A stretch of 64,000 bases of DNA from Teichococcus wenyumeiae (GTDB lineage: Bacteria > Pseudomonadota > Alphaproteobacteria > Acetobacterales > Acetobacteraceae). The notes beneath the pieces were generated by a model. The model was not told where the DNA came from, did not search any database, and saw only the letters and a program-made list of their open reading frames with translations. The translations under genes were made by a program, and so were the position numbers. Of this stretch, positions 1 to 8,267 are shown one piece after another (the stretch's first letter is position 1; each line of letters starts with the position of its first letter). The DNA is taken from positions 1 to 64,000 of the forward strand of contig NZ_RFLX01000009.1 of the NCBI RefSeq assembly GCF_003696345.1, read 5' to 3'.

Positions 1-228
1 CCACCGGTGTCCCCGCCACCTCCTGTCTCTCCGCCGCCACCGGTGTCCCCGCCACCGCCCGTCTTGCCGCCGCCACCGGTGTCTCCGCCACCGCCCGTCT
101 TGCCGCCGCCACCGGTGTCCCCGCCACCTCCTGTCTCTCCGCCGCCACCGGTATCCCCGCCACCGCCCGTCTCTCCGCCGCCACCGGTATCCCCGCCACC
201 GCCCGTCTCGCCTCCGCCGCCGCCCCCC
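1..228 (+). repeat. 36-bp tandem repeat, six copies
   Basis: The motif ccaccggt recurs at 1, 37, 73, 109, 145 and 181, an exact 36-bp period. Each unit encodes twelve residues, two PPPPV(S/L) steps. Between copies only a few third positions change, plus an S/L swap. From about 229 the repeat changes to a 39-bp period (gtctcgcc at 229 and 268) encoding a 13-residue proline-rich unit. The array may extend left of the window. In-frame repeats of this kind can change copy number without breaking the gene. Confidence 0.9.
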
Positions 229-1260
229 GTCTCGCCACCACCACCGCTGCCCCCGCCGCCGCCGCCTGTCTCGCCACCACCACCGCTGCCCCCGCCGCCG
301 CCTCCCGTTCCCACTCCACATCCCCTCGCCATTGGTGAGACGCTGCATGGCTTCACGCGCATCTCAACCGACGTAGTCACGTCCCTGCACATGGTCTGGG
401 ATGCCGAGCGCATCGTCACCGGCCCCGACCACCTGACGCAGATCGCCCTGACCTCAGGCGAGATGGTCTGGATGGGGCCGGTGACACGCATCGCCTTCGC
501 CAATGGCGCCATCGAGTTCTCCGGCTCGTCGGATGCGGCCGAGATCGTGCGCCTGTACCAGACCATCCTGGGCCGGGCGCCTGACCCGGAAGGGCTGTTC
601 AACTGGGTGGAGCACATGCAACACGGCATGAGCTTGGCGCACGCCGCCGAGGGCTTCTTCGGCAGCCAGGAATTCATCAGCCGCTTCGGCGGGCTGACCA
701 ACGAGCAGCTGGTCGTGAACCTTTACCGGGAGGCGCTGGGCCGCCAGCCTGACCCGCCGGGCCTGGCCTTCCAGGTCGCTGCGCTGAATGGCGGCATGAG
801 CCGCGCGCAGCTCATCGCCAATTTCGTGGACAGCCCCGAGGCCGCCGGGAAGTTCGAGGGCAGTCACCCCGGCGGCGTCTGGGTCCGCGACAGCGAGGCC
901 ACCTTTGTCGGCATGGCCTATGACGCGGTGTTTGACCGGGCGCCGGATGCCACGGGCCTGCCCTTCTGGAGCCAGAAATTGGCCAGTGGAGAGATGTCGA
1001 TCCGCCAGATGGTGGAGGCCATCGCCACCAGCAACGAGTTCCAGGCCCGCCACGCGCATGAGGATAACGCGGCTTACGTCGCCTCCATCTACCGCAGCGC
1101 GCTGGAGCGGGAGCCGGACCCAACCGGCCTGGCCTTCTGGGTGGACCATCTCGCCAGCCACCGCATGGACCGGGTGGACGTGGTGATGCTGATCGGCATC
1201 TCAGACGAGCAGAAGGCGCAGTTCTCTCACCATCCGCATGGCGATGCCTTCCTGGGGTGA
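1..1260 (+). CDS. DUF4214 repeat protein with proline-rich repeat (5' truncated)
   Basis: The reading frame is open at the left edge of the window, so the true start lies outside it; the GTG at 7 is only the first possible start codon inside. The visible part opens with about 100 residues of PPPPVS/PPPPVL repeats. It then carries four copies of a roughly 50-residue DUF4214 module (about residues 180-230, 235-285, 302-350 and 360-410), each with a core like YxxxLGRxPDPxGLxxW. DUF4214 modules are known from secreted or surface proteins, often with calcium-binding or adhesive parts, and have no established enzymatic role. The proline stretch would act as a stiff spacer between the missing N-terminal part and the DUF4214 tail. 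No export signal can be judged because the start is missing. The family is secure; the function is not. Confidence 0.85.
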   Translation, partial: PPVSPPPPVSPPPPVSPPPPVLPPPPVSPPPPVLPPPPVSPPPPVSPPPPVSPPPPVSPPPPVSPPPPVSPPPPPPVSPPPPLPPPPPPVSPPPPLPPPPPPVPTPHPLAIGETLHGFTRISTDVVTSLHMVWDAERIVTGPDHLTQIALTSGEMVWMGPVTRIAFANGAIEFSGSSDAAEIVRLYQTILGRAPDPEGLFNWVEHMQHGMSLAHAAEGFFGSQEFISRFGGLTNEQLVVNLYREALGRQPDPPGLAFQVAALNGGMSRAQLIANFVDSPEAAGKFEGSHPGGVWVRDSEATFVGMAYDAVFDRAPDATGLPFWSQKLASGEMSIRQMVEAIATSNEFQARHAHEDNAAYVASIYRSALEREPDPTGLAFWVDHLASHRMDRVDVVMLIGISDEQKAQFSHHPHGDAFLG

Positions 1261-1357
1261 GGCTCGGCCACGAAACCTCACGCCGGAAAGACTTGCGACC
1301 CGTTCGCAAGTCCGGCAGCCTGGGCACTCCCTTTTCCAGCAGGGAGCATCTGCTGCC

Positions 1358-1795
1358 ATGGCAACACACGGCCTTCCTACCTGGCCCTGGACCGATGTGG
1401 AGATCGAAAGCCTGCCGCCGCCCGAGGCGCTGCTGCTGGAAGCCATGCGGCGCTGGGCCTGGGCAATGCAGTGCGGCCTGGCCCCGGCCCAGGCCTGCCA
1501 GCCTCCCCTGGTCACCGAGGATGCCGGGGATGCCGCCTGGCCGCTGGATGCGCTGCTGCGGGCCAAGGGGGAGCCCTTCCTCATCGGCTCTCCGCTGGAG
1601 CCGCGCCTGCAAGGCGAGGAACCTGCCCTGTTGCTGGCCCTCTCGCTCTCCCAACGCGGGCCGCGGCGGGAGGCATTGGCGGCTTTCCTGCGCCTGCTGC
1701 CCCAGCCCCGCGCCTATGCCGCCATGAGCCATGCCCTGGTGGTCGGGCAGATGTTCCGCCGTGCAGGGCTGCTGCTGTCACAGCCGCTGCGCTGA
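1358..1795 (+). CDS. hypothetical protein, 145 residues
   Basis: I do not recognise this family. The chosen ATG has agggag 11 bases upstream; an in-frame start at 1238 would overlap the preceding gene and add a low-quality stretch. The product looks soluble, with no signal peptide. It is rich in Leu, Ala, Pro and Trp near its start (PTWPWTD) and predicted to be mostly helical from about residue 22 (EALLLEAMRRWAWAMQ). The gene lies 97 bases after the DUF4214 gene and converges on hemY. The helical character and clean third-position GC bias support a real gene; no function can be assigned. Confidence 0.6.
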   Translation: MATHGLPTWPWTDVEIESLPPPEALLLEAMRRWAWAMQCGLAPAQACQPPLVTEDAGDAAWPLDALLRAKGEPFLIGSPLEPRLQGEEPALLLALSLSQRGPRREALAAFLRLLPQPRAYAAMSHALVVGQMFRRAGLLLSQPLR

Positions 1796-1811
1796 ACCGG
1801 CGGGCATGAAA

Positions 1812-1831
1812 AAGGGGGCCGAAGCCCCCTT
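1812..1831 (-). terminator. rho-independent terminator after hemY
   Basis: Read on the minus strand, an 8-bp stem (aagggggc / gccccctt) closes a TTCG tetraloop and runs into further T residues (complement of the A run at 1809-1813). It starts 4 bases past the hemY stop codon, so it ends the hemC-hemD-mic60-hemY transcript. On the plus strand there is no comparable T run, so termination of the convergent hypothetical gene is less certain. Confidence 0.8.
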
Positions 1832-1834
1832 CCG

Positions 1835-3106
1835 TCAGACCCTCTGCACCAACTGGGCCGGTCCAGGCTGCCAGCTCACCTCGCCGGCGGTGCCGCAGCC
1901 ATCGCAGACCGGCACCCATTGCGCATGCAGCTTGCCGCAATGGCCGCAACGCCAGCGCGGCTCGGAAGGCGCGGCGGTGGCGGCGCGCAGCCAGCGGGCC
2001 TCGGCGGCGCGGGCCACGGCGCTTTCGCCATGCTCCACCTGCTCCAGCTCCACCAGCAGCAGATAGGCGCGGGCATCGGCCGTGCCGTCCTGCACCAGCG
2101 CCTCCAGCTCCTGCCGCGCGCGGCCGGTCAGGCCGGCGGCCAGGGCGGTGCGGGCCAGCAGCAGCCGGCTTTCCGGATGGTTGCGGTTGGCCTGCACCAG
2201 GGTCTCGGCCATCTTCACCCGCTCCAGCGGATCGGCCTCGTCCTTCAGGTAGGCCTCGGCGAGATCAGGGTGCGGCGCGGCGGCCCAGCCCTGTTCCAGC
2301 ACGCCACGCGCCTTGCGCTGGCTGCCGGCGCTCGCCAACCGCTTCGCATAGGCGATCACGGCGGGGGAGAAGGCATGGTCGGCCTCGAAGGCCTGCCGCT
2401 CCAGCTCGGCGGCCTGGGCGATGTCGCTTTCCTGCCGCGCGGCGGCCAGGGCCAACTGAGCCTTCGGCGCCTTGGGCGCGGCCAGCGCCAGGGCCTCGCG
2501 CCAGTCCTGCGTGCGCAGCGCCAGGGCGGCACGCTCCTCGCGCACCCAGGCGGCGCCGGGCTGGGCGGCCTCGGCCTCCCGCGCCAGCTGCTGCGCGGCG
2601 GGCCAGTCCTGCCGCTGGATCGCCTGCCGCAGCAGCCCGCGCAGGCCAAGGAACTTGGCATCGTCGCGGGCGGCCAGGGTGCGGAAGGCCTCGGCGGCGC
2701 CTTCCTCGCTACCGCTGAGGCGCTCGGCCTCGGCGGAAAGCAGCAGCACCTGCGGCTTGTCGCCCAGCAACTGGCGGGCGCGGCGCACCTCCAGCCGGGC
2801 GGTATCGGCGGTGCCGGCGGCGAGCGCCACCAGGGCGCGGGTCAGCGCGGCATCGCCCTTCTCGCGGTCGCGGGCCTCACGCTTGGCGCGCATGCGGGCC
2901 GGCAGGCGGCGCAAGGCGCGCCAGCCGGTCAGCAGCCCGTGCAGCACCAGGAACAGGATGCCCAGGGCCAGCAGCAGGATGGGCAGATCGACATAGATCT
3001 CGGCATCGTTGACGCGCACCTGCACGGTGCCGCCCATCCGCATCAGCACCCATGCGACGCCAACCGTGACGACGCAGAGGAACAGCAGCCAAAGCGCGCG
3101 CGCCAT
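1835..3106 (-). CDS. hemY: HemY family protein (TPR membrane protein of heme operon)
   Basis: 423 residues with two N-terminal membrane segments (about 4-20 and 40-60), then an alanine-rich helical TPR-type region. This is the layout of the proteobacterial HemY_N family (E. coli HemY type), not the unrelated protoporphyrinogen oxidase also named HemY. The C-terminus has two CxxC pairs (C387/C390 and C401/C404) that look like a small zinc ribbon. The start overlaps the stop of the upstream mitofilin gene by one base, so the two are translationally coupled. The family is tied to late heme or porphyrin steps by operon position; its biochemical role is not settled. Confidence 0.88.
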   Translation of the reverse strand: MARALWLLFLCVVTVGVAWVLMRMGGTVQVRVNDAEIYVDLPILLLALGILFLVLHGLLTGWRALRRLPARMRAKREARDREKGDAALTRALVALAAGTADTARLEVRRARQLLGDKPQVLLLSAEAERLSGSEEGAAEAFRTLAARDDAKFLGLRGLLRQAIQRQDWPAAQQLAREAEAAQPGAAWVREERAALALRTQDWREALALAAPKAPKAQLALAAARQESDIAQAAELERQAFEADHAFSPAVIAYAKRLASAGSQRKARGVLEQGWAAAPHPDLAEAYLKDEADPLERVKMAETLVQANRNHPESRLLLARTALAAGLTGRARQELEALVQDGTADARAYLLLVELEQVEHGESAVARAAEARWLRAATAAPSEPRWRCGHCGKLHAQWVPVCDGCGTAGEVSWQPGPAQLVQRV

Positions 3107-4509
3107 CAGCCCTGACCCTTCGGCGAGACCATCTCATTCAGCGCGGCGCGGGCAGCCAGCAGGCCTTGCGCCTGCCGCAGCCAGCCGGCCATCGGCGCCC
3201 GGGTCTTCTCCGGCAGCGCCTCCACCTTCTGCACGGCACCGGCGATGTCGCCGGCATCCAGCGCCTGGCGGGCGCCTTCCAGCTCTCCGCTCACCGCGTC
3301 GCCCCAGACGGTCTGGTCGCCGCGGCGGACGGTGACGAGGTTGGACAGCCGGGTGGCGGCCGCCTCCAGCACGCCCTGGCCCTCGGTCGCGGGCTGGGAG
3401 GCCGCGCGGGCGGCGCGGGCCGCCTCGTCGAAGGACAGGCGCAGGGAAGCGGCGGTCGGCGGCGCGGCATTGGCATAGGCGGCCAGAGCCGGCGGCGGCG
3501 TGCCGGGCAGCCCGGCCAGCGCGGCGCCCAGCGGCTGCCCGGCCTCCAGCGCCGAGGTCAGCGCGGTGGAAGCCACCAGCCGGTTCAGCCGCTGCTCGGC
3601 GGCGGTGATGCGGGCCTCGCGCTGCTCCAGGGCCGTGAAGCGGGCATTCATCTGCTGCTCGCGCTCGGCGGCGGCACGCTTGGCCGCTTCGTCGGCGGCG
3701 GAAAGCTGCTGCGTCACCTTGCCTTCCAGCGTGGTGAGGCGCTGCTGCTGTGCTGCCTCCAGCGCGGCAAGGCGCTGCTGCTGCGCCTCATCCAGCGCGG
3801 CCAGCTTCGGCGCCAGCGCCGCCTCGGCGGCGGCGACGCGTTGCGCCAGCTGCGCCTCGGCCCCGGTGATGCGCTGGGAGAAAGCGTTCTGCGCCTCGCC
3901 GATCCGCTGTTCCACCTGGGCCTGCTGCGCCGCCACGGCGGATTTCTGCTGCTCCAGCGCCTCCCGCAGCGCGGCCAGCGCCTGGTTGGCAGCGGCCTCA
4001 CGCTCGCGCAGCGTTGTCTCCAGCGCGCCAAGACGCTGGTTGGCCTGCTGCAGCGCCGGGCCCTGGCCGGCGGCCTGGGCCTCGGCCTGCCGCAGGCGGT
4101 TGTCCAGCGCGTCGATCCGGGCGGGGTCGATGGCGGGCTGGTCCGGCCGGCCAGCCAGCACCAGCCAGGCCAGCAGCAGCACCACCACGCCGGTACCGGC
4201 GGCGATCGGCAGCATCAGCGAATCGCGGCGCCGCGCCGGCTCGGGCGGCGGGGCGGGTGGCGGCGTTGCGGGCCGGCTGGGTGGCAGCGGCGGTTCCGGC
4301 GGCGCGGCGGCGGCCACGGGCTCCGGCTCGGCCACCGGGCCGGTTACCGGCTCGGCCACAGGCTCCGGCGCCGGGCCGGGCTTGGCGGCTTCCGGCGGCA
4401 GCGGCGCCCCGGCGGCGGGCGGCGGTGGCGCGTTGCGCCCCTTGTCCCGCCGTGAGTCGCCGCCCTTCGATGGGGAACGGGCGGGGCTGTCCTTCGGCGT
4501 ATCGATCAT
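3106..4509 (-). CDS. Mic60/mitofilin family inner-membrane protein
   Basis: 467 residues: a proline/alanine-rich cytoplasmic N-terminus (1-95), one transmembrane segment (about 97-119), a long Ala/Gln/Glu coiled coil (about 130-300, many AAQQAQ and LEAAQQQRL heptads) and a conserved C-terminal region with a helical mitofilin signature (about 385-455). This is the domain order of alphaproteobacterial Mic60, the bacterial relative of the mitochondrial crista-junction protein, which is known to sit in heme-synthesis operons as here. It probably shapes or tethers the inner membrane and contacts the outer membrane; that is family knowledge, not visible directly. The neighbours are hemD (20 bases upstream) and hemY (1-base overlap). 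Confidence 0.85.
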   Translation of the reverse strand: MIDTPKDSPARSPSKGGDSRRDKGRNAPPPPAAGAPLPPEAAKPGPAPEPVAEPVTGPVAEPEPVAAAAPPEPPLPPSRPATPPPAPPPEPARRRDSLMLPIAAGTGVVVLLLAWLVLAGRPDQPAIDPARIDALDNRLRQAEAQAAGQGPALQQANQRLGALETTLREREAAANQALAALREALEQQKSAVAAQQAQVEQRIGEAQNAFSQRITGAEAQLAQRVAAAEAALAPKLAALDEAQQQRLAALEAAQQQRLTTLEGKVTQQLSAADEAAKRAAAEREQQMNARFTALEQREARITAAEQRLNRLVASTALTSALEAGQPLGAALAGLPGTPPPALAAYANAAPPTAASLRLSFDEAARAARAASQPATEGQGVLEAAATRLSNLVTVRRGDQTVWGDAVSGELEGARQALDAGDIAGAVQKVEALPEKTRAPMAGWLRQAQGLLAARAALNEMVSPKGQG

Positions 4510-4529
4510 CTTTCTCCTGCCCCTCGCTG

Positions 4530-5276
4530 TCAGGCCCTCGCGGCCGAGTGGGGCGCCGGGCCCAGCAGGGCCAACAGCGCCGATGGTTCGGGCGTGGGGG
4601 TAGCACGGATCTCCTGCCAGGACAGTCCCGCCAGTGCCGTCGCAATCCGCGCTGAGAGCGCCAACGCGGCCACCTGATCCACAGTTTCGGCCACTCCCGC
4701 CTGCCGCAGCAACGCCATGATTACGCTAGCGGAACGCGGCGAAAAGAACAGTGCCGCCCGTATCTCCCCCGCCCGCAGTGCCGCCAGCGCCGGGCCGGGC
4801 AACGAATCGGCGGGGTGGGCGGCGTAGACGACGCGGCGGCGCACGCTGAAGCCATGGCCGCGCAGGGCCTTGGCCAGCGCGGCGCTGTAGCCCCGCCCCA
4901 CCGCCAGTAGCAGCGGCCCGGCACGCGGGTCCAGCGTGGCGGCGGCCTGGGCCGCCAGGGAAGCAGCATCGCCCTCGGCCGCGGTGACATGGCGGAAGCC
5001 AGCGGCAGCGGCCTCAGCGGCGGTGCCGCTGCCCACCGCCAGCACCGGCATGTCGCGCGGCACGCCCGGCAGGGCGCGGGCGGCGGCACGGCTGGGCAGC
5101 AGCAGCGCCTGGGCCGGGGCGGCGAGGCCGGCCGGCGGCGGCAGCGGCGCCAGCACCAGCGCGGGCGCCAGCACGGGGCGCCAGCCCAGCGCCGCCACGG
5201 CGGCGGCGGTTTCGGCCGCGCCGGGCTCCGGGCGGGTGATCAGCACGGCATCGCGGAAGGCGCCGGGCGGCGCCAC
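4530..5276 (-). CDS. hemD: uroporphyrinogen-III synthase
   Basis: The product cyclises hydroxymethylbilane to uroporphyrinogen III in heme and siroheme synthesis. The 248-residue product begins VAPPGAFRDAVLITRPEPGA; the LITRPEPGA stretch and the later TSxRAA-like segment (LLPSRAAARALPG) and FFSPRSAS segment match HemD, a family with low overall conservation. I chose the GTG at 5276 because it lies 4 bases after the hemC stop; an upstream in-frame ATG at 5369 would overlap hemC by about 90 bases and add residues with no HemD character. It is co-transcribed with hemC, mic60 and hemY. Confidence 0.85.
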   Translation of the reverse strand: MAPPGAFRDAVLITRPEPGAAETAAAVAALGWRPVLAPALVLAPLPPPAGLAAPAQALLLPSRAAARALPGVPRDMPVLAVGSGTAAEAAAAGFRHVTAAEGDAASLAAQAAATLDPRAGPLLLAVGRGYSAALAKALRGHGFSVRRRVVYAAHPADSLPGPALAALRAGEIRAALFFSPRSASVIMALLRQAGVAETVDQVAALALSARIATALAGLSWQEIRATPTPEPSALLALLGPAPHSAARA

Positions 5277-5280
5277 CCTC

Positions 5281-6354
5281 TCAGCCAAAGAAGATATCGG
5301 CGGGGCTGTCGGCGCGCAGGCTGTCGCCGAGTTCCAGCCCGATCCGCTCGGCATCCGCCACGGCGCCATGCAGGCTGCGCTTCAGCAGGAAGGTGCCGTC
5401 GGGCCGCGCCACCAGCCCGGTCAGGTGCAGCTGGCCATCCGGCAGCAGCCGGGCATGGCCGCCGATCGGAGTGCGGCAGGAGCCATCCAGCGCCGCCAGC
5501 AGCGCCCGCTCGGCGCGGGACACGGCGCGGGCCTCGCGGTCCTCGATGCCGGAGAGCAATTCCAGCAATTCCAAGTCGGCGGCGCGCACGGTGACGCCGA
5601 CGATGCCCTGGCCGGCGGCCGGCACCATCGATTCGGCATCAATGATGACGGAGGCGCGGTCCGCCATCTCCAGCCGCTTCAGCCCGGCCAGCGCCAGCAG
5701 GGTGGCATCGGCCTCCCCGGCGGCGAGCTTGGCGAGGCGGGAGCCGACATTGCCGCGGATCATGCCCACCTTCAGGTCCGGCCGCGCATGCAGCAGCTGC
5801 GCCTGGCGCCGCAGGCTGGCGGTGCCGATGCGCGCCCCGGCCGGCAGGGCGCCGAAGGGGTCTGCCGGGTCCGGCGTGCCGCAGGACGGGCCGAGGATCA
5901 GCGAATCGCGCGCGTCTTCCCGCCGCAGGGTGCAGGCCAGCACGATGCCGGGGGGCAGCTCGGTCTCCAGGTCCTTCAGGCTGTGGACGGCGAAGTCGAT
6001 CCGCCCATCCAGCAGCGCCTCATGGATCTCCTTGGCAAAGAGGCCCTTGCCGCCAATATCCGCCAGCCGCTTGTCCTGGATGCGATCGCCGGAGGTGGCG
6101 ATGACATGTTCCTCGAAGGCGTTGACATTGCGCAGCACGGGGCAGAAGCGCGTCACGAGGTCGAGGAAGGTGCGGGTCTGCCATAGCGCCAGCGGCGACC
6201 CGCGCGTACCCACGCGCAGCGGCAGCGCGCGCCGCGTATGCGGCCTCACGGCTGTGTCGGACCCGGTGCGAAGGTCGGCGGGGGCGGCGCAGACCTGCGG
6301 ATAAACGAAATCGCCCGCCGCGGCAGACGGCGATGCGGGGTGGGCAAGGGACAT
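5281..6354 (-). CDS. hemC: hydroxymethylbilane synthase (porphobilinogen deaminase)
   Basis: The enzyme joins four porphobilinogen units into hydroxymethylbilane. Clear motifs: LRVGTRGSPLALWQT near the start, the active-site region HSLKDL, RRQAQLL with RGNVGSRLAKL, and the dipyrromethane-cofactor cysteine in GSCRTPIG. Starting at the ATG at 6354 gives 357 residues, with about 43 residues before the conserved core, longer than usual for HemC. A GTG at 6249 would give a product nearer the family length, and an ATG at 6366 would be longer still. The gene is the first of the heme operon and is divergent from tsaD with about 50 bases between starts, so both promoters must lie in or near this gap. 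Confidence 0.93.
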   Translation of the reverse strand: MSLAHPASPSAAAGDFVYPQVCAAPADLRTGSDTAVRPHTRRALPLRVGTRGSPLALWQTRTFLDLVTRFCPVLRNVNAFEEHVIATSGDRIQDKRLADIGGKGLFAKEIHEALLDGRIDFAVHSLKDLETELPPGIVLACTLRREDARDSLILGPSCGTPDPADPFGALPAGARIGTASLRRQAQLLHARPDLKVGMIRGNVGSRLAKLAAGEADATLLALAGLKRLEMADRASVIIDAESMVPAAGQGIVGVTVRAADLELLELLSGIEDREARAVSRAERALLAALDGSCRTPIGGHARLLPDGQLHLTGLVARPDGTFLLKRSLHGAVADAERIGLELGDSLRADSPADIFFG

Positions 6355-6402
6355 GGCGCGCGTCATAGAACCGCCACACCCAATGGGGAAGGCAGAATAA
6401 GG

Positions 6403-7443
6403 ATGCAGGGCGTGCTGATCAGGGGTCCGGTTCTGGGTTTGGAGGCGAGTTGCGACGAAACCGCCGCCGCCGTGCTGGCGCCGGATGGCACCGTGCTGGC
6501 CGAGGCGGTGCGCAGCCAGCTGGCGGAACACACGCCTTTCGGCGGCGTGGTGCCGGAAATCGCGGCCCGCGCTCATCTGGCCCACCTGCCCGCGCTGACG
6601 GCCGATGTGCTCGCCCGCGCCGGGGTGAAGGCCGCGGATCTCGGCGGCATCGCCGCGACTTCCGGTCCCGGGCTGATCGGCGGGTTGATCGTCTGCGCCA
6701 CCTTCGGCAAGGGCATGGCCCTCGCGCATGACCTGCCCTTCGTGGCCGTGAACCATCTGGAAGGGCATGCGCTGACGGCGCGGCTGCCGGGCTTGGTGGA
6801 AGGCGGCGCGAAGTTCCCCTACCTGCTGCTGCTGCTCTCCGGCGGGCATTGCCAGTGCGTGGCGGTGGAAGGGCTGGGGCAGTACCGCCGCCTCGGCTCC
6901 ACGCTGGATGACGCGGTGGGCGAGGCCTTCGACAAATCCGCCAAGCTGATGGGCCTGCCCTGGCCCGGCGGCCCGGCGCTGGAAAAGCTGGCGCAAACCG
7001 GCGACCCGAAGCGCTTCCCCCTGCCCCGCCCGATGCTGGGGCGGCCGGGCTGCGATTTCTCTTTCAGCGGGCTCAAGACCGCCGTGGCCCAGACCATCCC
7101 GAAATTGCAGACCGAGCAGGACCGCGCTGACCTCGCGGCCGCCTTCCAACGCGTGGTGGCCGCCGTGCTGGCGGACCGGGCGAAGAACGCGCTCGGCATG
7201 ATGGACGGCGCCACCGCCATGGTGGTGGCCGGCGGCGTCGCGGCCAACCAGGCGGTGCGCACCGCCCTGGCCGGGGTGGCGGAGAAGCACGGGCTGCCGC
7301 TGGTGGCGCCGCCCATCCGCCTGTGCACCGACAATGCCGTGATGATCGCCTGGGCCGGCATCGAGCGCCTGCGCGCCGGGCTGACCGACCCGCTGGACCA
7401 TGCCCCCAGGCCACGCTGGCCGCTCGCGGAGCTTGCTGCATGA
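6403..7443 (+). CDS. tsaD: tRNA N6-adenosine threonylcarbamoyltransferase TsaD
   Basis: TsaD transfers the threonylcarbamoyl group to A37 of ANN-decoding tRNAs, working with TsaB and TsaE. The 346-residue product starts GPVLGLEASCDETAAAV, a typical Kae1/TsaD N-terminus, and holds the metal-binding NHLEGH motif (His118, His122), LLLLLSGGHCQ, and the C-terminal VVAGGVAANQAVR and CTDNAVMIAW signatures. The ATG at 6403 follows aaggcagaataagg, a weak ribosome site. The stop codon overlaps the rlmJ start (ATGA), beginning a three-gene operon tsaD-rlmJ-gpsA. Divergence from hemC is a common alphaproteobacterial arrangement. Confidence 0.95.
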   Translation: MQGVLIRGPVLGLEASCDETAAAVLAPDGTVLAEAVRSQLAEHTPFGGVVPEIAARAHLAHLPALTADVLARAGVKAADLGGIAATSGPGLIGGLIVCATFGKGMALAHDLPFVAVNHLEGHALTARLPGLVEGGAKFPYLLLLLSGGHCQCVAVEGLGQYRRLGSTLDDAVGEAFDKSAKLMGLPWPGGPALEKLAQTGDPKRFPLPRPMLGRPGCDFSFSGLKTAVAQTIPKLQTEQDRADLAAAFQRVVAAVLADRAKNALGMMDGATAMVVAGGVAANQAVRTALAGVAEKHGLPLVAPPIRLCTDNAVMIAWAGIERLRAGLTDPLDHAPRPRWPLAELAA

Positions 7444-8267
7444 ACTACCGCCACGCCTTCCACGCCGGCAATTTCGCCGATTGCGTCAAGCACGCTCTGC
7501 TGCTGCGCCTGCTGCGGCGGCTGGAGGTGAAGGAAACCCCCTTCCGCGTGCTGGATACCCATGCCGGCATCGGCACCTACGACCTGACCGGCAGCGAGGC
7601 CGAGCGTACCGGCGAATGGCAGCGCGGCGTCGGCCGGCTGATGGACATCACCGAGGGGCCGCTGGCCGAATGGCTGTCCCTGCTGAAGCTGGCCGGCTTC
7701 CCGCCCATCTATCCCGGCAGCCCGACCCTGGCCCGCATGGTGCTGCGGCCCAACGACCGGCTGGTGCTCTGTGAATTGCATGAGCAGGACCACGCCACGC
7801 TGCGCACCCTGTTCCGCGGCGACCCGCAGGTGGCGGTGCACAAGCGCGACGGCTGGGAGGCGCTGACCGCCCTCACCCCCTTCCAGGAAAAGCGCGGCCT
7901 CATCCTGATCGACCCGCCCTTCGAGCAGGAAGGCGAGTTCGAGCGCATGGCCGAGGGCATGGCCGCCGTGGCGCACCGCTTCCGCGCCGGGGTGCAGGCC
8001 GCCTGGTACCCCATCAAGCACCGCACCCCGGTGCGGGCCTTCCATACCGCCCTGGCCGAGAGCGGCATCCGCGACATCATCACCTGCGAGCTGTGGCTGC
8101 GGGAACCCACCGACCCGCAGCGGCTGAACGGCTGCGGCGTGGCGGTGGTCAACCCACCCTGGAAGTTCGAGGAAGAGGCCGGCGCCATCCTGGAGGCGCT
8201 GCTGGAGCGCCTGGGCGAAGGCGAGCCCGGCCAGGGCTTCGCCGTCACCCGGCTGGCGGAGGAATGA
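7440..8267 (+). CDS. rlmJ: 23S rRNA (adenine(2030)-N6)-methyltransferase RlmJ
   Basis: RlmJ methylates A2030 of 23S rRNA using S-adenosylmethionine. The 275-residue product begins MNYRHAFHAGNFADCVKHAL, a near-diagnostic start for the family; the SAM-binding LDTHAGIGTYDL and the catalytic DPPFE motif (LILIDPPFEQEGEF) are present. The ATG overlaps the tsaD stop and the TGA overlaps the gpsA start, so translation of the three genes is likely coupled. Confidence 0.95.
   Translation: MNYRHAFHAGNFADCVKHALLLRLLRRLEVKETPFRVLDTHAGIGTYDLTGSEAERTGEWQRGVGRLMDITEGPLAEWLSLLKLAGFPPIYPGSPTLARMVLRPNDRLVLCELHEQDHATLRTLFRGDPQVAVHKRDGWEALTALTPFQEKRGLILIDPPFEQEGEFERMAEGMAAVAHRFRAGVQAAWYPIKHRTPVRAFHTALAESGIRDIITCELWLREPTDPQRLNGCGVAVVNPPWKFEEEAGAILEALLERLGEGEPGQGFAVTRLAEE

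Noticed and set aside
1-310. Possible CRISPR array
   Set aside because: The 36-bp repeats are contiguous and in frame, with no unique spacers; they encode a proline-rich protein segment.
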